A stretch of 19,552 nucleotides of DNA, taken from CAZDEK01 sp964504625 (GTDB taxonomy: Bacteria > Patescibacteriota > Saccharimonadia > CAILAD01 > GCA-016700035). Positions 6,896-13,707 of this stretch are shown piece by piece; position 1 is the stretch's first letter; each line of letters begins with the position of its first letter. The translations under genes and the position numbers were made by a program. The stretch spans positions 1 to 19,552 of the forward strand of contig CAZDEK010000009.1 in assembly GCA_964504625.1 (NCBI GenBank). The letters are read 5' to 3'. The notes under the pieces were generated by a model. The model was given only the letters and a program-made list of their open reading frames with translations, searched no databases and was not told the origin of the DNA.

Positions 6896-8118
6896 AGGTA
6901 TTCTCCTCCATAAATATCAGCTAGGGCAGCCGGCAATCGCACGCGACCGTCAGCGGTTTGATGATTTTCAATCACCGCTATGAGGCCACGACCTGACGTT
7001 ACCGCTGTGCCATTGAGGGTATGAACGTAGTCAAGCTTACCCTCGGGGGTACGATAGCGCACATTGAGTCGACGAGCTTGATAGTCCGTACAATCACTAC
7101 AGCTTGTCAGCTCTCGATAGCTAGCATCGACCGGACTCCAGTATTCAAGATCATATTTTTTATACGCTGGCGCCGAGAGGTCACCGGCAGCAATACGCAC
7201 GACGCGGTAGGGTATCTCCATCTGCTGACAAAGCGCCTCCTCGATAGCAACGATCTCTTCCAGCAAATTCGCACTATCCTCTGGCCGACAGTAGACATAC
7301 ATTTCGAGCTTATTGAACTGATGAACACGATACAGCCCTTTTGAAAATTTGCCATACGTACCTGCCTCGAGCCGATAGCACGGTGAGCTGGCGGCGAGCT
7401 TGATAGGCTGAGCCACCTCCAGCACTTCGTCCATCATTAAGCCAGTCAGTGGCAACTCAGCAGTCGCGATGAGATTAAGATCAGCCTCTTCGACTTTATA
7501 GATCTGACGCTCCTCACCACGCGGCAAAAAACCAGTACCAGCGGCGACACGCTGATTCACCATATGCGGGACCGTCATGATCTCAAAGCCGCGCTTACGT
7601 AGTTCGCGTTTAGCCAGGAGCTCAATCGCATCCCACAGGCGTGACCCCTTATCGGCAAGATAATAAAAACGACTACCGGCAACTTTCGCACCTGACTCAA
7701 AATCAACATATTTTAGCTGTTGATTAAGCTCTAAATGATCCTTTGGAGTGAAGTCAAACTCCGGCCGCACCCCTCCAGTACGCTCTTCTCGATTAGCCTC
7801 TTCTCCCCCATCTGGGGTGCCGTCGGCGATAAGATTCGGCATATCTTCGAGTAGTCGTTGCCATTCAGCCTCAATATATGCCAGCTCCTCTTCACGCTCA
7901 GTCAGCTCGCGCTTGGCAACCTGCATATGCTTAAGTTCCTCAGGTGTAGGCTTACCTTTTAATTTCATCGCCGAGCGAGCCTGCTCCACCTGGGGGATTA
8001 ATTCGGCCCGACGACGATCCAGAGACAACCAGCGATCCAGGTCGACTTTGAGCCCACGACGCAGGATGGACTGCCGTACGCTATCGGGATTTTCACGGAG
8101 TAACGACAGTTGTAACAT
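6892..8118 (-). CDS. serS: Seryl-tRNA synthetase
   Basis: This class II synthetase charges tRNA-Ser and, if present, tRNA-Sec. The 408-aa protein shows the N-terminal helical-arm domain (about 26-92, a somewhat short antiparallel coiled coil), a linker, and the catalytic core: TAELPLTGLMMDEVL at about 219-233, motif 2 around KFSKGLYRVHQFNKLEM (257-273), the SCSDCTDYQARRLNVRYR segment (339-356), and motif 3 in LNGTAVTSGRGLIAVIENHQ (about 368-387). The start ATG at 8118 has no Shine-Dalgarno and lies 6 nt after a perfect TATAAT, implying a leaderless transcript. The promoter overlaps the lysK stop codon, and the gene's own stop overlaps the hpf start. Confidence 0.97.
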   Translation of the reverse strand: MLQLSLLRENPDSVRQSILRRGLKVDLDRWLSLDRRRAELIPQVEQARSAMKLKGKPTPEELKHMQVAKRELTEREEELAYIEAEWQRLLEDMPNLIADGTPDGGEEANREERTGGVRPEFDFTPKDHLELNQQLKYVDFESGAKVAGSRFYYLADKGSRLWDAIELLAKRELRKRGFEIMTVPHMVNQRVAAGTGFLPRGEERQIYKVEEADLNLIATAELPLTGLMMDEVLEVAQPIKLAASSPCYRLEAGTYGKFSKGLYRVHQFNKLEMYVYCRPEDSANLLEEIVAIEEALCQQMEIPYRVVRIAAGDLSAPAYKKYDLEYWSPVDASYRELTSCSDCTDYQARRLNVRYRTPEGKLDYVHTLNGTAVTSGRGLIAVIENHQTADGRVRLPAALADIYGGEYL

Positions 8119-8124
8119 ATATCT

Positions 8125-8133
8125 ATTATATCA
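8125..8133 (-). promoter_or_regulatory. Extended -10 promoter of serS overlapping the lysK stop
   Basis: TGA-TATAAT on the minus strand: the TGA is the lysK stop codon (8133-8131) and doubles as the extended -10 TGN, and TATAAT (8130-8125) ends 6 nt before the serS ATG. The predicted transcription start falls on, or one nucleotide from, the A of that ATG. Confidence 0.75.
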
Positions 8134-9693
8134 GCCCTGGGTAGTCATCGCTCGTAGTCGACCAAGCACGAAGTCAGCTTCTAAGCTCGCCAAGAATGGT
8201 CCTAGCTTAGGACCGGCAGTACGCCCAAGAAACAGCTTATAGAGTAATTGGAAAGCAACTTTCGGCTGCAGATCAACAGCTTGGGCTGTAGCAAAAATCA
8301 CCGCCTGCAATGTATCCCCATCCCAGGGCGATTCTGTCAGAGCCGTGGCCAGTCGCTCCAAATACACAGCCTCTTCAGTACTCAGCTCGATCACCGGTGG
8401 CTGGTCTAAGAGTGAAATTTTCAAGGAATCCGGCGCAAAGCGGTCTAGCCAACGATCAAGATAGGCTAATTCTCGTTTGATGACTGAAGCCTGCTCGTGA
8501 GTCTCATGTGGATGGGTCCGCTCTAAGAGTGCCAGGGTCGAGTCCACATCCTTACGTGCAGTTTGATAGACCGTGGCAAGGTGCGTAAATGGAATCGTCG
8601 AAACCGTCGCATGCGCCTGATCGAGCACAGCCACCCGCCAAGCGTCAGCAAATTCCGCCATGTCTCCCTGCCGTACGGCTGATTCTGTCGCCGCATATTC
8701 ATCGATCAACTGTGCCATACCTAAGCCTGGATCGAAGCTCAAAACTTTATTCGGCAAGCTCTTGAACACAAAATAGCGCAGGATGTCTGGTGGGATAATC
8801 TGCAAAGCATCTTCGATGGTAATCAAATTGCCAAGACTGGAGCTCATCTTTTTCGTTTCACCATGCAAGTGGATCGGATTAAATGGTACCGGAATGGGTG
8901 GCTCGGCCTCAAAGATCTCGCGAATGATTGCAGAGCCTGTATCGTAGCTTCCACCCTTCGTGGCATGCTCTTTACCAAAACCTTCGACATCTACTCCGAG
9001 AATCGCCCAGCGAGCCGGCCAATCCACTCGCCAATCAAGTTTCACCTGGCCAGTCGCAATGTCAGCTGTGTGCACGCGTCCATCGGCCGCTCGGTATTCG
9101 ACTAGCTTACGTTGCACGTCATAGCTGAGAAACTCCGCTGTGCGCAGGCTCTGGGTGGTAATATCAAGAATCTGAATCGGTTGCCAATCAGTTGGCACGT
9201 CACGTTCGGAAATGCGCTTGAGAATGTCCGCAATCTCGTTACGGCGCTCCAAGGCCGTCAGGATAGCCTGCGTGAATACACCTCGCTGATACTCTTCGTG
9301 TGACCGCCATATTTCCATCGGGATTTCAAGCTGCTCTGCAGCAGCTGCATAGCGGGAAAAATAATGTTCTGCATAACTAGCACCATCTCCAGCTGGGGAA
9401 GGAACCAGATAAACTGGCTTGCCGACTTCGGCTTGGAATTGTTCTGGTAAGTATGCATAGCGTTTCCGCAGGGCATCGAAGTCATCAACATTGTGCATAT
9501 GACGCACCATGCGACCGCGAGCTTCGAGTCCACGCCTGACGGCTTCAGCAGTAAGAATCTCGCGCGAATGACCAACATGGTATGGTCCCGATGGCGTGAT
9601 CCCTGAGGCTACCAGCACCTCACCACTTGGTTTACGCTCGGCAATCATGTCGAGTAATTTATCCAGCCAATATTTTGATGGTAATGTATCCAT
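8131..9693 (-). CDS. lysK: Lysyl-tRNA synthetase, class I
   Basis: This is the class I (Rossmann-fold) LysRS found mainly in archaea, spirochaetes and some other bacteria, not the common class II LysS. The 520-aa product has the HIGH-equivalent HVGH at 39-42 in ITPSGPYHVGHSRE, the class I LysRS segment VKLDWRVDWPARWAILGVDVEGFGKEH (from about residue 217), and KMSSS at 282-286 in GETKKMSSSLGN, followed by a helical anticodon-binding region. It contains no cysteine at all, so no zinc knuckle is possible in the connective region. The ATG at 9693 has no Shine-Dalgarno but is 11 nt after TGG-TAGGAT. serS follows with 12 bp between stop and start and no terminator, so lysK transcripts probably read into serS. 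Confidence 0.95.
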   Translation of the reverse strand: MDTLPSKYWLDKLLDMIAERKPSGEVLVASGITPSGPYHVGHSREILTAEAVRRGLEARGRMVRHMHNVDDFDALRKRYAYLPEQFQAEVGKPVYLVPSPAGDGASYAEHYFSRYAAAAEQLEIPMEIWRSHEEYQRGVFTQAILTALERRNEIADILKRISERDVPTDWQPIQILDITTQSLRTAEFLSYDVQRKLVEYRAADGRVHTADIATGQVKLDWRVDWPARWAILGVDVEGFGKEHATKGGSYDTGSAIIREIFEAEPPIPVPFNPIHLHGETKKMSSSLGNLITIEDALQIIPPDILRYFVFKSLPNKVLSFDPGLGMAQLIDEYAATESAVRQGDMAEFADAWRVAVLDQAHATVSTIPFTHLATVYQTARKDVDSTLALLERTHPHETHEQASVIKRELAYLDRWLDRFAPDSLKISLLDQPPVIELSTEEAVYLERLATALTESPWDGDTLQAVIFATAQAVDLQPKVAFQLLYKLFLGRTAGPKLGPFLASLEADFVLGRLRAMTTQG

Positions 9694-9704
9694 AGCTGTT
9701 GTCT

Positions 9705-9713
9705 ATCCTACCA
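9705..9713 (-). promoter_or_regulatory. Extended -10 promoter of lysK
   Basis: TGG-TAGGAT on the minus strand (TGG 9713-9711, hexamer 9710-9705). The ATG at 9693 follows after 11 nt, predicting a leader of about 4 nt. It sits directly downstream of the greA terminator hairpin, in the same arrangement as at secA. Confidence 0.55.
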
Positions 9714-9746
9714 GAAAGCCCGCCTAGCGGCAGCTCGGGCGGGCTT
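9714..9746 (-). terminator. Hairpin terminator of greA
   Basis: AAGCCCGCC (9716-9724) pairs with GGCGGGCTT (9738-9746), a 9-bp GC-rich stem. Inside the 13-nt loop an AGC/GCT pair can extend it after a bulge. On the minus strand only three U follow before TCTGG, so the U-tract is weak. It begins 22 nt after the greA stop and is immediately followed by the lysK -10 element. Confidence 0.55.
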
Positions 9747-9768
9747 AGGCTTGCTTACAAATAGTGTG

Positions 9769-10230
9769 TTATGCGATTTTCTTGATTTTGTACAAGATTG
9801 TACCAGCTGGTACCTCGACCTCGACCTCATCCCCAGGTTTCTTCCCAAGAAGAGCTTTGCCGATCGGGCTCTCGTTACTAATCTTGCCCTGCTCCGGGTC
9901 GGCCTCTGTCGAGCCAACAATGCTAAATTCCTGCTCACCCTCTTCAAGCTCGACGTGTACAGTGGAGCCAACTGCTACAACGTCACCCTTGCCCTTCTCG
10001 ATCTCAACGGCGTTTTTCAAAATATTTTCGATTTCAGCGATCCGCCCCTCGATAAAGGCTTGGCGCTCTTTCGCGTCATCCCAGCTAGCATTTTCTGAGA
10101 GATCACCAAACTCCTTGGCTTCTTTCAAAGCCGCTGCGATTTTCTTCCTCTGAACATTCACGAGGTCATCAAGCTCGACGCGCAATTTTTCGAGTCCATC
10201 TCGACTTACGTAAAATGATTTCTTATTCAT
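9769..10230 (-). CDS. greA: Transcription elongation factor GreA
   Basis: GreA enters the RNA polymerase secondary channel and stimulates cleavage of backtracked transcripts. The 153-aa product has the usual length and layout: an N-terminal antiparallel coiled coil (about 10-75) whose tip carries the conserved acidic residues D43 and E46 in FGDLSENASWDDAKERQ, then a C-terminal FKBP-like domain with SPIGKALLGKKPGDEVEVEVP (from about residue 120). The ATG at 10230 has AAGGAG 9 nt upstream (10240-10245). Unlike the other first-position genes here it has a long leader: a promoter with both -35 and -10 is seen near 10331-10359, and a hairpin with a U-tract lies between that promoter and the start. 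Confidence 0.97.
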   Translation of the reverse strand: MNKKSFYVSRDGLEKLRVELDDLVNVQRKKIAAALKEAKEFGDLSENASWDDAKERQAFIEGRIAEIENILKNAVEIEKGKGDVVAVGSTVHVELEEGEQEFSIVGSTEADPEQGKISNESPIGKALLGKKPGDEVEVEVPAGTILYKIKKIA

Positions 10231-10265
10231 GTCAGTAGTCTCCTTTCCAGCGGCTCTACCTATGC

Positions 10266-10290
10266 AAAAAAGGCCTTCGAGGAGCCCCTT
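10266..10290 (-). terminator. Hairpin with U-tract in the greA leader (attenuator or mre/PBP2 terminator)
   Basis: On the minus strand AAGG (10290-10287) pairs with CCTT (10273-10270), and an inner CCT-CGA-AGG hairpin stacks beneath it on one side of a 4-nt bulge, followed by a run of six U (A-run 10266-10271 on plus). It is 83 bp downstream of the PBP2 stop and about 36 nt before the greA start. It may terminate the mre/PBP2 transcript, but since it lies after the greA promoter it could also attenuate greA. Confidence 0.5.
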
Positions 10291-10330
10291 GGATCAAGTA
10301 TGCCTGCAGGTTGTATCCTGGTCGCCAGGT

Positions 10331-10359
10331 ATTATCGCACGCACAATAAGGCGGGTCAA
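10331..10359 (-). promoter_or_regulatory. Promoter of greA
   Basis: TTGACC (10359-10354), a 17-nt spacer, then GATAAT (10336-10331) preceded by TGC, an extended -10. This is the only clear two-hexamer promoter with optimal spacing in the window. Predicted start near 10324, giving a leader of about 93 nt to the greA ATG. Confidence 0.65.
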
Positions 10360-10372
10360 GCCAGGATCAGAC

Positions 10373-12259
10373 CTACTTCTTTCCTTCCGTGAAATACCAT
10401 TTCAATGTGTCGCGCACAACCGGCAACGCAAACTCAGCGCCCTCTCCAGAGTATTCTACCAAAGCGACTACCACGATCTCTGGGTTATCAGCCGGTGCAT
10501 ACGCCTCAAACCATGCATGTGGTTTGGTGCGAGGATTTTTCCCATCATATCCCTCTGAGCTTGTCTCCGCCGTACCGGTCTTACCTGCGACTGGAACGGG
10601 CACTTCACGATTTGTCGAGCAGCAACCAGTTCCTGACTCCATGGTCTGACGCATACCCTTGCGCACCAGTTCGAGATATTGCGGATCGACAATGCCACTA
10701 CGGCTTACTTTTGGCTGAATAGTTTTGACAGTCTTACCATTCTCGTCAACAACTTCCTTAACCATATAGGGTTTATAAAGCGTGCCACCATTTGCGATCA
10801 CTGACAAAGCAGTCGCCAGCTGCAATGGGGATGCCATAAAATCACCCTGACCGATCGAGATATTATAGGTATCACCCACGCCCCAAGTTTCCCCTGTAGC
10901 CTTTTTCTTTTTCTCTGGGCTTGGCATAGAACCAGCAGTTTCGTCACCGATATCGAGTCCAGTCTTTGAGCCAAAGCCGAATCGCTCATACCAATTCAAC
11001 AATTTACTCACACCAAGACCCTTAAAGTTTTGATACCCACCACCAACAGTGTAGTAAAAAATATCGGAGCTCATAGCAATCGCCCGATAAATATCAACCG
11101 CACCTAAGCCTTCTGGTTTCCAGCCCTTAAACGTATACACAATCGAGGGATTATAGATATTCGGAACTTCAATTTTGCCATTATCTTGGATGACAGTAGA
11201 TTGATTAATCACTTTCTCTTGTAGGGCTGCTGCTGATACGAATGGCTTGATAGTGGAGCCAACTGGATAGCCGCCACCAGCTACCTTATTAAAAAGCGGA
11301 CGATCATCATTGTTGAGTAAGTTTTGGTAGTCAGACTGCTTGATCCCGCGAGCAAATAGATTATTATCGAAGGTCGGATAATTCACGGCAGCTAGTACTT
11401 GGCCATTGCGGGGATCAAGCGCTACTGCCGCCCCTCGACCCGAACCAGACGCTTTGACTTCACGTTCAAGAGCATCCGACATCGCCTTCTCGAGCCCCAT
11501 ATTGACAGTCAGCTTGAGCGAATTGCCAGCCTGGGGATCTTTACTCGCGAGCACCTTAATCGGCTTACCAGTCGCATCGACTTCCGATTGCTCAGCCCCA
11601 TTCACACCCTTGAGATCCGCCTCATACGCTCGTTCGATACCAAGCTTACCGATAAAGTCAGTTGGCTGATAATCAGCTACCGTGCGGTTATTCTTGAGAT
11701 CATCGGCTGACACGCGACCAGTGTAACCGAGGAAATGTGCCAGCAAACCACCATCGAGGTACTCACGCACTGGATTCGTATCAAGATCTACACCTGGTAG
11801 ATCACGTATCTGCTCCTCTACAGCAAGTGCCGTCTCCCGCGCAACACTCTCCTGAATTAACACCGGCCGAGGATTCGCGAGGCCATCTTTCTCGATTAGC
11901 ACCTTTAAGTCATCGGCGGATTTTTGCAAAATGGTACTGAGCTTGGCGTAGACTACTTCGCGCTCAGTTGGTTTTTTGGGCAACCGAGCTGGGATAACTA
12001 TCAGATCAAAGTTCGCCACATTGCGAGCCAACAAGACACCTTTGCTGTCATAGATCGCACCCCGCGGTGCCCGCACGACATTCTGCCGTATGCGGTTCCC
12101 GTCCGCCAAGGCCTGATTGCGTGCACCCTGTACAATCTGGAGCTGAAATAACTGGCCCAGTAAAACAATTGCCACTATTCCAACAACACCAATAAACCAA
12201 CGAATCGGCTTGTGATTCACTTCATGCCCAGGCTTCGCCGTTTCACCACTCCCTGGCAA
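10373..12259 (-). CDS. mrdA: Penicillin-binding protein 2 (elongation transpeptidase)
   Basis: This class B PBP cross-links peptidoglycan in the elongasome with MreBCD. In the 628-aa form it has one N-terminal membrane anchor (about 20-45), the PBP dimerisation domain (RAPRGAIYDSKGVLLA at about 63-78), and a transpeptidase domain with SxxK catalytic Ser335-Thr-Ile-Lys338 in YPVGSTIKPF, the S397-S-D399 motif, and KTG at 560-562 in VAGKTGTAET. The stop is TAG. The TTG start at 12259 is weak: no Shine-Dalgarno precedes it, and the frame stays open back to the mreD stop with protein-like sequence. The best ribosome site upstream, AAAGGGGAA (12373-12365), stands before an ATC codon at 12361, so the true N-terminus may be about 34 residues longer. 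Confidence 0.95.
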   Translation of the reverse strand: MPGSGETAKPGHEVNHKPIRWFIGVVGIVAIVLLGQLFQLQIVQGARNQALADGNRIRQNVVRAPRGAIYDSKGVLLARNVANFDLIVIPARLPKKPTEREVVYAKLSTILQKSADDLKVLIEKDGLANPRPVLIQESVARETALAVEEQIRDLPGVDLDTNPVREYLDGGLLAHFLGYTGRVSADDLKNNRTVADYQPTDFIGKLGIERAYEADLKGVNGAEQSEVDATGKPIKVLASKDPQAGNSLKLTVNMGLEKAMSDALEREVKASGSGRGAAVALDPRNGQVLAAVNYPTFDNNLFARGIKQSDYQNLLNNDDRPLFNKVAGGGYPVGSTIKPFVSAAALQEKVINQSTVIQDNGKIEVPNIYNPSIVYTFKGWKPEGLGAVDIYRAIAMSSDIFYYTVGGGYQNFKGLGVSKLLNWYERFGFGSKTGLDIGDETAGSMPSPEKKKKATGETWGVGDTYNISIGQGDFMASPLQLATALSVIANGGTLYKPYMVKEVVDENGKTVKTIQPKVSRSGIVDPQYLELVRKGMRQTMESGTGCCSTNREVPVPVAGKTGTAETSSEGYDGKNPRTKPHAWFEAYAPADNPEIVVVALVEYSGEGAEFALPVVRDTLKWYFTEGKK

Positions 12260-12394
12260 AATCGCTATCGACCAGGATTCAGCATCACGAACCGTCCGCT
12301 CCTTTGCAGAGGGCTTTATGGCATAACTTTCACCAGATTGTCCGAAGAGCGAACGTGCGATGGCTTCCCCTTTATATGTGCCGGTGTGCGGCGA

Positions 12395-12898
12395 TTAGAT
12401 TTTAGGCAAATGGTAGCGACGGTCGGAGGTAGGTTGCTCGCCGCTAGTCAGTACAGTAATCCCCACGAGTATGCCACAATTATACAGACATTCAAGCACA
12501 GTCCGCCAGACTAGCTGTGGCCAATGTGCTGCTAAATCAGCTAATGGTAGGCTCGCCACAGCAATGCCAACAATCAACAGTGTACTACCAACCATCAATC
12601 CGAGCTGAAAACTCAATCGCCGTTCATCCGCCTCATTAAATATGAGCTTTGCCACGAAGACTACAAGCAGAAGCCCCAATACAACACTACCAAAAGATAG
12701 CCCGCTAGCCTGCTCGATGACTAAGCCCATCGTCAGTGCTAGACCAGCAAGCAGCCCAGTTGCAATACGTGGCGCCAGCCAAATGAGCAGAATCAGACAA
12801 AGATTCGGCACCACGATACTAGAACCTAATCCATGTAAGGCAATCTGAATAATCGCCGTAAAAAGCGCCAAAACAATCAGGCCAAATGTCCGCATCAA
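12395..12898 (-). CDS. mreD: Rod shape-determining protein MreD
   Basis: MreD is the small polytopic membrane partner of MreC. The 167-aa product is almost entirely hydrophobic, with about five membrane segments, ends in a polar tail (SGEQPTSDRRYHLPKI), and fits the family length. Identification rests on hydrophobicity, size and position between mreC and PBP2 rather than strong motifs. The first possible start is TTG at 12898. An ATG at 12895 overlaps the mreC stop as TGATG and is equally plausible. AAAGGG lies just upstream, and translation is probably coupled to mreC. The stop codon is in the same frame as the PBP2 reading frame that follows. Confidence 0.88.
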   Translation of the reverse strand: MMRTFGLIVLALFTAIIQIALHGLGSSIVVPNLCLILLIWLAPRIATGLLAGLALTMGLVIEQASGLSFGSVVLGLLLVVFVAKLIFNEADERRLSFQLGLMVGSTLLIVGIAVASLPLADLAAHWPQLVWRTVLECLYNCGILVGITVLTSGEQPTSDRRYHLPKI

Positions 12899-13692
12899 CC
12901 CTTTACCACAAATACTACCTCAAGACGGCCATAATCAACTAGTGGCCGCACATTGGCAGCCTGGAAGATTTCATTATCACTCTTATCAACACTTTCAACA
13001 TTACCAATCAATATACCTTTCGGGATAATGTCTGATCCGGACGTCAAAATATTCTCACCCACCTCTAGCGTCTCATTTTGCCCGACCTGCTCAAATCGCA
13101 AACCACTCCCAAGCTGTCCTCGTACGATACCCCGAGCGCGACCAGACTGGCTCAGCCCCTGCACTCGAAACTCCGGATCACTCAGTAAAAACACCACCGC
13201 ACTGTGATCATTCACATGATCGATCTTTCCAACCATCACGCCTGAGCTAATCACTGCCTGCCCCTCGCGCACACCATCCGCACGCCCACGATCGATCATG
13301 AAGTTCCGCCGCACATTATCCGGGCTGTACCCAGTGACGGTGGCTCCTATCAGCTGATAAGGCTGATTTTTTGAAAAATTGAGCTGCTGACGCAAGAGTT
13401 CATTTTCTTTCTCGACTTCTTTCCGCTCAGCCAGCTGAGCATCACGTTCGGATAACTCCTTCTTCAGGCGAGTATTCTCCCGCGATAATGAGTTCAGTGA
13501 ACCTAACGCCGCAAAGGTATTGCCGATACCCCGAGCCGCCCCCGAAGCAACATTCGCAATCGGTCGAGTCAAGCCACCTATTACGATTTGAAATGGCCGC
13601 CATAAACCAAGCAACTGAAATACCACTATGAGTGTCGCCACAGCCAAGGTAATAATGGCGGCTGTACGTGAGCGATGAGGTGGGCGGCGCAT
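12895..13692 (-). CDS. mreC: Rod shape-determining protein MreC
   Basis: MreC is the bitopic scaffold that links MreB inside the cell with PBP2 outside. The 265-aa product has a basic N-terminus, one membrane segment (about 11-30), a coiled coil (about 66-105, LSRENTRLKKELSERDAQLA), and the two beta-barrel domains containing GATVTGYSPDNVRRNFMIDRG and GVREGQAVISSGVMVGKI. The ATG at 13692 is 15 bp after the mreB stop, with AGGGGA 11 nt upstream. The stop TGA overlaps the mreD start region. Family length and order are standard. Confidence 0.96.
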   Translation of the reverse strand: MRRPPHRSRTAAIITLAVATLIVVFQLLGLWRPFQIVIGGLTRPIANVASGAARGIGNTFAALGSLNSLSRENTRLKKELSERDAQLAERKEVEKENELLRQQLNFSKNQPYQLIGATVTGYSPDNVRRNFMIDRGRADGVREGQAVISSGVMVGKIDHVNDHSAVVFLLSDPEFRVQGLSQSGRARGIVRGQLGSGLRFEQVGQNETLEVGENILTSGSDIIPKGILIGNVESVDKSDNEIFQAANVRPLVDYGRLEVVFVVKG

Positions 13693-13707
13693 CGACCTAG
13701 CGTTCCC

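Noticed and set aside
7748..8242. 164-codon plus-strand ORF spanning the serS start and lysK end
   Set aside because: Its Ser/Arg-rich composition is typical of antisense frames, and it would cover the serS promoter and two conserved genes.
10231..10372. Riboswitch or tRNA-like element in the greA leader
   Set aside because: No conserved riboswitch core, T-box sequence or cloverleaf could be drawn; only simple hairpins are supported.
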